NCBI RefSeq assembly: GCF_026627425.1
Contig: NZ_JAPNLH010000009.1
Location: forward strand, 62,001-126,000
Source of the DNA: Arthrobacter endolithicus
Lineage (GTDB): Bacteria > Actinomycetota > Actinomycetes > Actinomycetales > Micrococcaceae
Length of the DNA: 64,000 nt
Direction: 5' to 3'
The notes under the pieces were generated by a model. That model ran no database searches and was not told where the DNA came from. It saw nothing but the letters and a program-made list of their open reading frames with translations. Shown here piece after piece: positions 7,819-15,959 of this stretch; position 1 is the first letter of the stretch, and the number at the start of each line of letters is the position of its first letter. Both the position numbers and the translations under genes were made by a program.

Positions 7819-8934
7819 TTGCTTAAACTCAACAACCTGCGGGTACCTCTGCTGGCGGCACCGATGGCCGGCGGACCATCCACACCGGCTCTGGTAGCCG
7901 CCGCTGCTCGGGCCGGGGGACTCGGAATGCTGGCCGCCGGCTATAAGACTGCTGCGGCGATGGCGAACGAAATTGAGGTCGGCCGTGAACTGACAGGTAA
8001 TCGACTGGGGGTTAACGTTTTTGTACCGGCGGCCATGGCTGGATCATCCCCTCCGCCCGGCGGTTCCGGCGCGGCGGGCGATGCCGGCGAGGCCGACCGC
8101 GCCGACGAGGCCGCCCGCGCCGCCCGCGTGGCCGACTACGCGCACGTCCTCGAAGCGGAGGCGCAAAGGTATACGGTGACGTTTCCGGCACCAAACCCGG
8201 CTGACACCGACGGCTACGCCGAGAAGATCGACTACCTTCTCCGGCATCCGCTGCCGCTGGTCAGCTTCACCTTCGGGCTCCCGGAGCCGGAGATCGTCGA
8301 ACGACTGCACGACGCCGGAACGCACCTGACGCTGACTGTGACCAACGCTGCCGAGGCGCGCGCCGCCGTCGCCCGCGGAGCGGACAGTCTGTGTGTGCAG
8401 GGGCCGGACGCCGGCGGTCACCGTGGAACCCACGAGGAGGGAAGCCCACCCGGCAGTCGGTCCCTGACCGCGCTTCTGGCGGAATTGGCGCACGTCACCG
8501 GGCTGCCGCTGATCGCCGCCGGCGGGGTCGGGACCGGTGCCGATGTCAGGATGCTCGTGGCTGCCGGCGCGAGCGCTGTGCAACTGGGGACCCTGCTGCT
8601 GCGCTCTCCCGAGTCCGGGGCGCAGCAAGCGCACAAGGACGCCCTGGCCTCGGGCCGGTACACCGGCACGAGCGTGACCCGGGCGTTCTCCGGCCGCCTT
8701 GCGCGCGGTCTGACCAACCGGTTCATCCGTGAGCACGATGGTCAGGCTCCCGCGGCATACCCGGAGGTCAATCAACTCACCCGGCCGCTTCGTGCTGCCG
8801 CGGCACTGGCCGGCGATCCCGATGGCCTGGCACTGTGGGCAGGAACGGGATTTATGCATAGCCGCGCAGAGCCGGCGGAAAAAATCATGGCCGACCTGTG
8901 GCGGGCTGCCTGCCGTCAGCAGACCGCCGATTAG
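7819..8934 (+). CDS. Nitronate monooxygenase family flavoprotein
   Basis: 371-residue FMN TIM-barrel enzyme related to nitronate monooxygenase (2-nitropropane dioxygenase), which oxidises alkyl nitronates. Visible motifs: VPLLAAPMAGGPSTPALVAA at the N-terminus, LGMLAAGYK, VSFTFGLP, DSLCVQGPDAGGHRGTH (phosphate-binding Gly region and the conserved His), LIAAGGVGTGADVRMLVAAGA and GTLLLRSPES. Start set at TTG 7819 because AAAGGAG (7808-7814) is correctly spaced; a longer in-frame start at 7765 has no such site. Real substrates of bacterial members are often unknown. Confidence 0.88.
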   Translation: MLKLNNLRVPLLAAPMAGGPSTPALVAAAARAGGLGMLAAGYKTAAAMANEIEVGRELTGNRLGVNVFVPAAMAGSSPPPGGSGAAGDAGEADRADEAARAARVADYAHVLEAEAQRYTVTFPAPNPADTDGYAEKIDYLLRHPLPLVSFTFGLPEPEIVERLHDAGTHLTLTVTNAAEARAAVARGADSLCVQGPDAGGHRGTHEEGSPPGSRSLTALLAELAHVTGLPLIAAGGVGTGADVRMLVAAGASAVQLGTLLLRSPESGAQQAHKDALASGRYTGTSVTRAFSGRLARGLTNRFIREHDGQAPAAYPEVNQLTRPLRAAAALAGDPDGLALWAGTGFMHSRAEPAEKIMADLWRAACRQQTAD

Positions 8935-8976
8935 CGCAGTAACTCCCGCTGGGGCTCATTGTGGCGGCCCGGGCTC

Positions 8977-10614
8977 TCAGCGCCGCGGGCCTCCGGAAAG
9001 CTCCTCCTCCAGCACCCTGCTCTGTGCCGGTACATCGAGGCGGTTGTTGGTCATGCCGTCAATTTCCAGTGATTCCGGCAGGATATCGCGTTCGATCGTA
9101 GTGGCCAATGGGATTTCCCTGACGAAGCAGAGCAGGACGACGGCGACAAGGACCAGCGGGACCATGTACAGGAACACCGGTGTCAGGGCATCGTTGTAAG
9201 CACCGATGATGACATTGCGGGCCGCGGACGGCAGCTCCCGGACGATGGCAGGGGTGAAGGAGTTGCTGGCATCTGCTGCGCCGGCGCCGGGAGCGGGCAT
9301 GCGTTCGGTCAGCAAAGTGGTCAATCTGGCAACAAACAGGCTTCCCACGATGGCGGAGCCCAAGGACGCACCGATCTGCCGGAAGTAATTGTTAGACGCG
9401 GTTGCCGTCCCGACCTGGGAGATCGGGAACGAGTTCTGCACGATCAAAATGAGAATCTGCATGCTCATCCCGAGCCCGACGCCCATGACTGCCAGATAGC
9501 TGCACAGTACCCAAATAGCGAGTGCGGGAGTCATCGTGGAGAGCAGGACCAACGCGACGGCAACGATGACAGTTCCCACCAGTGGCAGCCATTTGTAGCG
9601 CCCGGTCTTGCTCACCAGCTGGCCGGAGATGATCGAGGTGGCCAGCAGGCCCACCATCATTGGAATCATCAGGAACCCCGCCTCTGTGGCATTGGCCCCC
9701 GTGACCATCTGCAGGTAGGTCGGCAGGTACGCGAGGGCGCCGAACATCGCGATCCCGATGATCAGACCCGCCCCAGTAGTGAGGTTGAAGTTTCGGTCCT
9801 TGAACAGATGCAGCGGCATGATCGGTTCGGCGGCGCGTTGCTCCACGAGCACAAAGGCTGTCCCTGCAATGACAGTGCCGACGATCAGGGCGATGATGGT
9901 CGCGGAGTTCCAGTCGTAGGTGGTCCCGCCCCACGTGGTGACCAGGACGAGGCAGGTCGAAGCGATCGCCAGCAGGCCGATGCCGGCGGCATCCAGGCGC
10001 GGCTTCCTTTTGGCAACCTCGGGCAGGCGGAGGAAGAACATCGCCGAGGCGATGGCCAGGATCCCCAGCGGGATGTTCATCCAGAATGCCCAGCGCCAGC
10101 CGATGCCTTCGGTGAACCAGCCGCCCAGCAGGGGGCCGGCAACTGAGGACAGAGCGAACACGCCGCCCATGATGCCCATGTACTTACCGCGCTCCCGCGC
10201 CGGAACAACGTCGGCAATGATGGCTTGAGAGAGGATCATCAGACCGCCGCCACCAAGGCCCTGGACCGCGCGCCCGATAATGAGCCAGGTCATGTTTTGG
10301 GCAAGACCGCCGACTACGGAACCGACGATGAACAGTGCAATGGCACCGATGAACAGGCCCTTGCGTCCGACCAGGTCGCCAAGCTTGCCGTAGACGGGCA
10401 GCATGATGGTGGATGCCAGGATGTAGGCCGTGGTGACCCAGAGCATGTGGTTCACGCCGTGCAATTCGCCGACGATGGTCGGCAGGGCGGTGCTGAAAAT
10501 TGTCTGGTCTAACGATGCCAACAGCATCGTGACCATCAGCCCGGCGAAAACGAGCAGAATGTTGCGCTTATTCGCTGCCGCCACGGATCGCGGAACTGTC
10601 GGTAACTCGGTCAT
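8977..10614 (-). CDS. DHA2-family MFS drug exporter
   Basis: 545 residues, about 14 membrane segments, EmrB/QacA type. The N-terminal helix carries the family signature LASLDQTIFSTALPTIVGELHG; motif A-like KLGDLVGRKGLF follows helix 2, and GRAVQGLGGGGLMILSQAII lies in helix 4. The ATG at 10614 (MTELPTVPRS) is preferred over an upstream in-frame start because it matches typical family starts. It is divergent from a TetR-family gene, with two operator-like palindromes in the shared promoter region, so repression by that TetR is likely. The substrate is unknown. Confidence 0.93.
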   Translation of the reverse strand: MTELPTVPRSVAAANKRNILLVFAGLMVTMLLASLDQTIFSTALPTIVGELHGVNHMLWVTTAYILASTIMLPVYGKLGDLVGRKGLFIGAIALFIVGSVVGGLAQNMTWLIIGRAVQGLGGGGLMILSQAIIADVVPARERGKYMGIMGGVFALSSVAGPLLGGWFTEGIGWRWAFWMNIPLGILAIASAMFFLRLPEVAKRKPRLDAAGIGLLAIASTCLVLVTTWGGTTYDWNSATIIALIVGTVIAGTAFVLVEQRAAEPIMPLHLFKDRNFNLTTGAGLIIGIAMFGALAYLPTYLQMVTGANATEAGFLMIPMMVGLLATSIISGQLVSKTGRYKWLPLVGTVIVAVALVLLSTMTPALAIWVLCSYLAVMGVGLGMSMQILILIVQNSFPISQVGTATASNNYFRQIGASLGSAIVGSLFVARLTTLLTERMPAPGAGAADASNSFTPAIVRELPSAARNVIIGAYNDALTPVFLYMVPLVLVAVVLLCFVREIPLATTIERDILPESLEIDGMTNNRLDVPAQSRVLEEELSGGPRR

Positions 10615-10674
10615 CGGGTTCTTTCTTCTCCTGTGAGTTGCTGGCATTGCGGTGGGGCTAGAATTGTGTCGGCC

Positions 10675-10715
10675 TTACCGCTCGGTTAGTATCGTACTTA
10701 CCGACCGGTCAGTTA
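10675..10715. promoter_or_regulatory. Paired operator-like palindromes between MFS and TetR genes
   Basis: Two sites with core ACCG-NN-CGGT: TTACCGCTCGGTTA (10675-10688) and TTACCGACCGGTCAGTTA (10698-10715). The cores start 23 bp apart, about two helical turns. They lie in the divergent promoter region of the exporter (minus) and the tetR gene (plus), the usual place for TetR operators. Confidence 0.6.
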
Positions 10716-10756
10716 GCAAGTTGGTCTACCAACCTAAAAAACAAGGGAGGGTCACA

Positions 10757-11329
10757 ATGGGCGCTGCGGCAGCACGCAAAATGGGCGGCACCCGGGCACA
10801 GATCCAAACGGTGGCGCTGCGGCTATTTGCCGACCACGGCTACGAAGCGACCTCCATGCGGGCGATCGCGGAGCAGCTTAGTATCACCAAAGCTGCTTTG
10901 TATTATCACTTCGCCAGCAAGGAAGACATTGTCCGCGCCCTGATCGCGGCGATGCTGGTCCGCACCGCAGAACTCGTCCAGTGGGCCGAGGAGCAGGAAC
11001 CGGGCCCGGCGCTGCGCCGGGAAGTGCTCTCCAGATGGGCCGACATTATGCAGGACCAGGGATTGCGGATGTTTCGTTTTCTCAGTGCCAATCAGGTGGC
11101 GATGCGGGAAATTACCCCGGACAAATCGGGCATGGCAGCGCAGCTGAAACGGCTCTTTGCCATTCTTACTCCACCCAATGCCAGTGTGGCAGACCAGCTG
11201 CGGGCCCGGCTGTCCTTGGCCGTCATCAATATGGTGGGGATGACTGCCTCAGACCTGGATGCCAGCGAGGACGAAATCCTCGCCGCTGCCCGACTGATCT
11301 CCGCCGAACTCCTTCCCAAGCAGTCCTAG
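10757..11329 (+). CDS. TetR-family repressor
   Basis: 190 residues. The N-terminal HTH (about 12-60) reads RAQIQTVALRLFADHGYEATSMRA...LSITKAALYYHFASKEDIV, the TetR signature. The C-terminal ligand domain is unassigned. The ATG at 10757 has AAGGGAGG 8 nt upstream; the frame is open further 5', but that part overlaps the operators. Divergent orientation to the DHA2 exporter suggests it represses that gene and itself, with an exported compound as inducer. Confidence 0.92.
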   Translation: MGAAAARKMGGTRAQIQTVALRLFADHGYEATSMRAIAEQLSITKAALYYHFASKEDIVRALIAAMLVRTAELVQWAEEQEPGPALRREVLSRWADIMQDQGLRMFRFLSANQVAMREITPDKSGMAAQLKRLFAILTPPNASVADQLRARLSLAVINMVGMTASDLDASEDEILAAARLISAELLPKQS

Positions 11330-11376
11330 CGGCACATCGCGTAGAGTCACGAGATCCGCTACCGGAAGGATTTTTC

Positions 11377-12051
11377 ATGACGAAGGCCCAGGACAAGACG
11401 GTCGCCGTGCTGCTGGAACGCCATGGACGAACCTACGCGCAGGAAGCCGGGATCACCGTCAAGGACACTCCGGCCCCGTTGTACCAGCTGCTGGTGTTGT
11501 GCACGCTGTTGTCGGCAAGAATTAGTGCATCCGTGGCGGTCGCTGCGGCGCACGAGCTGTTCGCCGCCGGGTACCGCACGCCGCGGGCGATGAGCGCGGC
11601 CAGCAGGCAGCAGCGTGTTGACGCGTTGGGACGGGGTCACTACCGCCGCTACGACGAGCGGACAGCGACCATGCTGGGCGAGGGGGCTGAGCTCTTGACG
11701 GCGAAATACCGCGGCGACCTGCGCCGGCTCCACGATGCAACGGACAGTACGCCGGAGCTGATCAGGGGTCTGCAGGAATTTCCCGGCATTGGACCCGTGG
11801 GTGCGGCTATTTTTTGCCGCGAGGTCCAAGCCGTCTGGATGGATGTGGCGCCGTTTCTGGATCAAAAGGTGGCCGACGGTGCCTCCCGGCTTGGGCTGCC
11901 AGCCGCTGAACGGGCGCTGGCCGGGCTGGTCAGCCCCGCGGACCTTCCGAGGCTGGCAGCTGCCTGCGTCCGGGCGGCCTTGGAGAAGGGTGTTGCCGAC
12001 GAGGTTATGGCCCATGTCGTTGACCACTCCACGAGCGCCGGGCAAGGCTGA
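11377..12051 (+). CDS. HhH-GPD-type DNA glycosylase/endonuclease III-like protein
   Basis: 224 residues. The layout is that of endonuclease III-like proteins: LYQLLVLCTLLSARIS (substrate-pocket helix), a helix-hairpin-helix (LQEFPGIGPVGAAIFCREV) and an Asp six to seven residues later (WMDVAPFLDQKV). The canonical catalytic Lys of bifunctional members is not evident after the HhH Gly motif, and the C-terminal four-Cys Fe-S cluster is absent. A monofunctional or degenerate base-excision enzyme is therefore more likely than true Nth. GGAAGG lies just upstream of the ATG. Confidence 0.75.
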   Translation: MTKAQDKTVAVLLERHGRTYAQEAGITVKDTPAPLYQLLVLCTLLSARISASVAVAAAHELFAAGYRTPRAMSAASRQQRVDALGRGHYRRYDERTATMLGEGAELLTAKYRGDLRRLHDATDSTPELIRGLQEFPGIGPVGAAIFCREVQAVWMDVAPFLDQKVADGASRLGLPAAERALAGLVSPADLPRLAAACVRAALEKGVADEVMAHVVDHSTSAGQG

Positions 12052-12163
12052 GTGCAGCACTCATCCCGGCACGGCTGGGCACCGCTGAACGTGCAGGTTT
12101 CAGCCTGCCTGCGCCGCGCCGCACGCGCAGGCCAGTGTGCGGAACCAGCTGGATAATTGAGTC

Positions 12164-12179
12164 TTCACAAATTTGTGAA
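12164..12179. promoter_or_regulatory. Perfect 16-bp palindrome, probable MarR operator
   Basis: TTCACAAATTTGTGAA is a perfect inverted repeat ending 19 bp before the ABC exporter ATP-binding gene. The operon's third gene encodes a MarR-like regulator, so autoregulation through this site is the simplest reading. Confidence 0.65.
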
Positions 12180-12198
12180 ACAAGCGTAGCTTGAGCTT

Positions 12199-13188
12199 AT
12201 GAGCGGCATGAGCGGCGTAAATGAGGCAGGCACTACGTCCGGCGATTTGATCATCGACGTACGCGGACTCGGCAAACGGTTTGGGCGGGTGCGGGCGCTG
12301 GACGGGCTGGACCTGAGTGTATCCGCCGGCGAAGTGCATGGTTTCCTGGGGCCCAATGGGGCGGGTAAATCCACCACCCTCCGGGTGCTGCTTGGGCTGG
12401 CCCGTGCCAGTTTCGGCTCCGTGACGGTCTTCGGCCAAGACCCATGGAAGGATGCCGCGAAACTTCATCGGCGCCTTGCCTATGTCCCCGGAGATGTCAG
12501 CCTGTGGCCAAACCTTTCCGGCGGAGAGGCCATTGATCTGATCAGCCGGCTGCGCGGCGGAACAGCAGACCGCGCTGCCTACGCCCGCGCCAAGGACAGG
12601 CTAACGCGGACCTTCGCTTTGGATCCGGGCAAAAAGGGCCGGACCTATTCAAAGGGAAACCGGCAAAAGGTCGCCCTCGTTGCTGCTTTCGCTACGCCGG
12701 CGGAACTCTATATCTTAGACGAACCCTCCAGCGGTCTAGACCCGCTGATGGAGGCAGTTTTCGGTCAAGAAATCCAGCGCGTGTCGGCGGCGGGAGCTAC
12801 CGTGCTTCTGTCCAGTCATATCCTTTCGGAAGTGGAACATCTGTGCAGCCGGGTGAGCATTATCCGCGCAGGCAAAACCGTGGAGACCGGCACACTTGCC
12901 CAAATGCGACACCTGACGCGGACCGGGATTTCTTTCGCCGCCGAAGGCCTTGGCCAGGAACAACTCGGCCGCATTCCAGGGGCCCACGAGCTTACCGTTA
13001 GCGGCGGGCGGGTCAGCTTCACGACCGACACGGATGAAGTCAGCGCCGTTCTGCCGATGCTGGCTGCGCTAAAGGTCCAGGGACTGACCGTGCAGCCCCC
13101 GTCTCTGGAAGAGCTTTTCCTGCGGCACTATGGCGATGAAGCCGAAGGCCCCAAAGGCCGCCGGGCAGCAGAGGCCGCGGCGCGATGA
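12199..13188 (+). CDS. ABC exporter ATP-binding protein
   Basis: 329 residues. Walker [11 protein letters not shown]-loop region [10 protein letters not shown], a weak signature (YSKGNRQK in place of LSGGQ), Walker [13 protein letters not shown] and the switch His ([14 protein letters not shown]). This pattern matches ATPases of the ABC-2/DrrA-like exporters. The gene overlaps the permease by 4 bp. It probably energises export of a hydrophobic compound together with the permease; the substrate is unknown. Confidence 0.93.
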   Translation: MSGMSGVNEAGTTSGDLIIDVRGLGKRFGRVRALDGLDLSVSAGEVHGFLGPNGAGKSTTLRVLLGLARASFGSVTVFGQDPWKDAAKLHRRLAYVPGDVSLWPNLSGGEAIDLISRLRGGTADRAAYARAKDRLTRTFALDPGKKGRTYSKGNRQKVALVAAFATPAELYILDEPSSGLDPLMEAVFGQEIQRVSAAGATVLLSSHILSEVEHLCSRVSIIRAGKTVETGTLAQMRHLTRTGISFAAEGLGQEQLGRIPGAHELTVSGGRVSFTTDTDEVSAVLPMLAALKVQGLTVQPPSLEELFLRHYGDEAEGPKGRRAAEAAAR

Positions 13189-14801
13189 GCACGCTATCAG
13201 CACTCCTGCGCCAGCGTGCACGCCGCGACCGGTGGCAGTTAATCATCTGGATTGCCGGTACCGGGCTTCTGGCCCTGGTTTCGGCCTCGGCGGTCGCGCA
13301 GACGTACGGCGATTATGCGGGGCGGGTCAGCATCCTGCGCCTCGCCATCGCCAATCCCGCCATTTTGATGTTGCGGGGGACCCCGCGGGGGGCCGGGCTC
13401 GATGCCTTTGTCTTCTTCGAAATTTTCACGTTCCTGGCGCTACTGGCCGGCTTGATGAGCACTTTCCTGGCCGTCCGGCACTCCCGGGCCGAGGAAGAAT
13501 CGGGGCGTGCCGAAATGGTTTCCGCGACACCGGCGGCCAGGCTGACGCCGACCGTGGCGACGCTCATTCACGGTGTCCTGGCAAATGTGCTGCTCGGGAT
13601 CGTCGTGGCCCTTGCCTTTATCGTCGGGAATCTCGAACCCTATGGATCGTTCGTCACCGGGGCCGCCGTCGCAGCGACCGGTGTGGCCTTCCTCGCTGTC
13701 GGCCTGCTCGCTGCCCAGTTTATGCGCACCTCACGTGGTGCAAACGGGACCGCGGCAGCCGTCGTTGGCATTGCCTACGTACTGCGCGGTCTCGGCGACG
13801 CGCTGGGTACTGCGGGCGCGGACGGGATACAGATGAGCCCGGCGTGGCCAAGCTGGCTCTCCCCGATTGGCTGGGGGCAGCAGTCGGCTGCGTACACAGC
13901 GAACAACGCCGCGCCGATGCTGCTGAACATTGTCCTCGCTGCCGTGTGCCTGCTGGCCGTGTTCGGTTTGCAGGCTCATCGGGACAGCGGCGCAAGCCTG
14001 CTGGCAGGCACGACCGGGCGGATCAACGCCCGTTCCGTGCTGTCGGGCCCGTTGGCGCTGGGCTGGCGGCTGCAGCTGCCGTCGATCATCGGCTGGTGTC
14101 TGGGAGGAGCGTTCACCGGCCTGTTCGCCGGCACGTTGTCCAAGCTTGTCGAGCAGGCGGCCAGCGCAAATCCTACCGTCAGCGCGGTGCTGCATGACAT
14201 GGTGCAGGGGGGTGGCTCAATGGACCAAATCCTGATCTCGGTCATGTTCTCCCTGATTGGCATCCTCGCCGCCGCCTGCGCGGCCCAGACCATTATCCGG
14301 ATGCGCCAGGAGGAAACAGCAGGTACAGCCGAGCTTATTCTGGCGTCGCCGGTTTCCCGGACGCGTTGGTTTCGGGACTATTTGCTGCTGGGACTGTCAG
14401 CGATTGTCTTGGTGCTGCTCTCGGGGGCGGTCGTGTCGGGATTAAGTGCCCTTGCCGTGGGCAGCGATCCTGCGGGGATCGGCGATTCGTTCACCGCCGC
14501 GGCCGCCCAGCTGCCGGCAGCGCTGGTCTATCTCGGGGTACTCGCCCTGCTCTTCGTCGTCCTGCCCCGTTTAACCATTAGCCTGGCGTGGAGCAGCATT
14601 GGAATCGGCGTCTTCCTCGGCTTTTTCGGCGGACTGATCGGCGTGCCGCAATGGGCGCGGGACATCTCCCCCTTTACGCACACTCCTGTTCCTTCCAGCG
14701 GCGCGGACTACAGCGGGGCAGTGTGGATGCTGGTCGTCGCGGTGGCCGTTACTGCTTGTGCAGTGGTGGCCATGCGCCGCCGCGAGTTTCAAACCACCTG
14801 A
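13185..14801 (+). CDS. ABC exporter permease, polyketide-antibiotic exporter type
   Basis: 538 residues with about 12 hydrophobic segments in two halves; each half contains a cytoplasmic motif rich in EE and Arg ([19 protein letters not shown] and [18 protein letters not shown]). This duplicated organisation is that of permeases annotated as exporters of polyketide antibiotics. The start overlaps the ATPase gene (ATGA). A MarR-family gene follows 39 bp downstream, completing a regulator-linked efflux operon. Confidence 0.9.
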   Translation: MSTLSALLRQRARRDRWQLIIWIAGTGLLALVSASAVAQTYGDYAGRVSILRLAIANPAILMLRGTPRGAGLDAFVFFEIFTFLALLAGLMSTFLAVRHSRAEEESGRAEMVSATPAARLTPTVATLIHGVLANVLLGIVVALAFIVGNLEPYGSFVTGAAVAATGVAFLAVGLLAAQFMRTSRGANGTAAAVVGIAYVLRGLGDALGTAGADGIQMSPAWPSWLSPIGWGQQSAAYTANNAAPMLLNIVLAAVCLLAVFGLQAHRDSGASLLAGTTGRINARSVLSGPLALGWRLQLPSIIGWCLGGAFTGLFAGTLSKLVEQAASANPTVSAVLHDMVQGGGSMDQILISVMFSLIGILAAACAAQTIIRMRQEETAGTAELILASPVSRTRWFRDYLLLGLSAIVLVLLSGAVVSGLSALAVGSDPAGIGDSFTAAAAQLPAALVYLGVLALLFVVLPRLTISLAWSSIGIGVFLGFFGGLIGVPQWARDISPFTHTPVPSSGADYSGAVWMLVVAVAVTACAVVAMRRREFQTT

Positions 14802-14840
14802 TGAAGAAACCGCAACCCGAGGACTAGGACACCAGTACAG

Positions 14841-15311
14841 ATGGCACGAGATGAACAAGCGTTGCGGACCGCAGTCGAGCAATCGGCGGCGGTACTCACC
14901 TCGGCAGGGTTGCCCAAAATGCCGGCCCGGGTACTAATGGCACTCATGGTGTCCGACGACGGCGCCCTGACTGCGGCGGAGCTTGCCGGGCAGTTGGGTG
15001 CCAGCCCCGCGGCCGTTTCCGGTGCCGTCAGATATCTGCAGACCATAGGAATACTGCGGCGCGTTGCGCAGTCCGGGAGCCGCCGGGACCGCTACGAACT
15101 TCCGGATGACCCCTGGTATACCGCGGCGGCCAGTGAGAGTCCTGTCTATGGCGCTTTGGCTTCACTGGCGGATAAGGCCGTCGAGGCGTTGGCGGATCCA
15201 ACGTCCCCGGTGACGAAGCGGGTGCACGAAATGGCGCGCTTCTACCGTTTCCTAGCTGCCAGGCTGCCGGGACTCATGGCCGAATGGGCCAGCATCCGCG
15301 GGCAGGATTAG
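14841..15311 (+). CDS. MarR/GbsR-type transcriptional regulator
   Basis: 156 residues. A winged HTH is visible: LTAAELAGQLGASPAAVSGAVRYLQTIGILRRVAQSGSRRDRYEL (about 50-95), with the GSRRDRY wing. A helical C-terminus is expected to dimerise. It is the third gene of the ABC-exporter operon and likely represses it through the palindrome at 12164-12179. Confidence 0.88.
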   Translation: MARDEQALRTAVEQSAAVLTSAGLPKMPARVLMALMVSDDGALTAAELAGQLGASPAAVSGAVRYLQTIGILRRVAQSGSRRDRYELPDDPWYTAAASESPVYGALASLADKAVEALADPTSPVTKRVHEMARFYRFLAARLPGLMAEWASIRGQD

Positions 15312-15461
15312 CCTTGGTCCGGGCTGGCCGTCCCGGGACCCTGCGGTCCGGTCCTCCTCACACGCGTGGTGCGCAGCCCCGTGCTCATTTCCCTGCCCTG
15401 TTCATTGAGTTCGACGGGCACCTGCACCTGGCCATGCGGCAACGCGTGAGAGTCTGGACCA

Positions 15462-15959
15462 ATGACTCATTCAGCATCCCCGGCGGCCGGTGCCCAGCCG
15501 CATCCAATGGGCCCGCGTGACCTGGGGGATGCCTGGGTGGAGGGCGAGCGCGGCAGATTCTGGGGACGGTTCGGTGCGGCCGGCCTGTTGGTGCACGATG
15601 CTGATCGAGGTGTTCTGCTGCAGCACCGCGCGCTGTGGAGCGACCACGGCGGGACATGGGGCCTGCCGGGCGGAGCTCTGCACCTGGATGAGGATCCCGT
15701 GGCCGGGGCTCTGCGCGAAGCGCACGAAGAAGCCGCGGTTCCCGCAGCCGCGCTGCAGATCCTTGCCACCTCCGTCCTGGATCTGGGCTACTGGCGGTAC
15801 ACCACCGTCATCGCTCGGGTCTGCGCGCCGTTCGAGCCGGTCGTTTCGGATCCGGAGAGCATCGAGCTGTGCTGGGTTGCGGTGGACGCCGTCGCTGGCC
15901 TGCCGCTGCATCCCGGGTTGGCTAAAGCCTGGCCGGTACTGGCAAAGTGGATTCAGTGA
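15462..15959 (+). CDS. Nudix hydrolase
   Basis: 165 residues. The Nudix box is seen as GALHLDEDPVAGALREAHEE (about 67-86), with the REAHEE metal ligands; the Gly that usually follows is Ala. The N-terminal sequence contains GRFGAAGLLVHDADRGVLLQ, typical of NUDIX family strands. The substrate cannot be predicted. The stop overlaps the start of tex (GTGA), so the two are co-translated. Confidence 0.9.
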   Translation: MTHSASPAAGAQPHPMGPRDLGDAWVEGERGRFWGRFGAAGLLVHDADRGVLLQHRALWSDHGGTWGLPGGALHLDEDPVAGALREAHEEAAVPAAALQILATSVLDLGYWRYTTVIARVCAPFEPVVSDPESIELCWVAVDAVAGLPLHPGLAKAWPVLAKWIQ

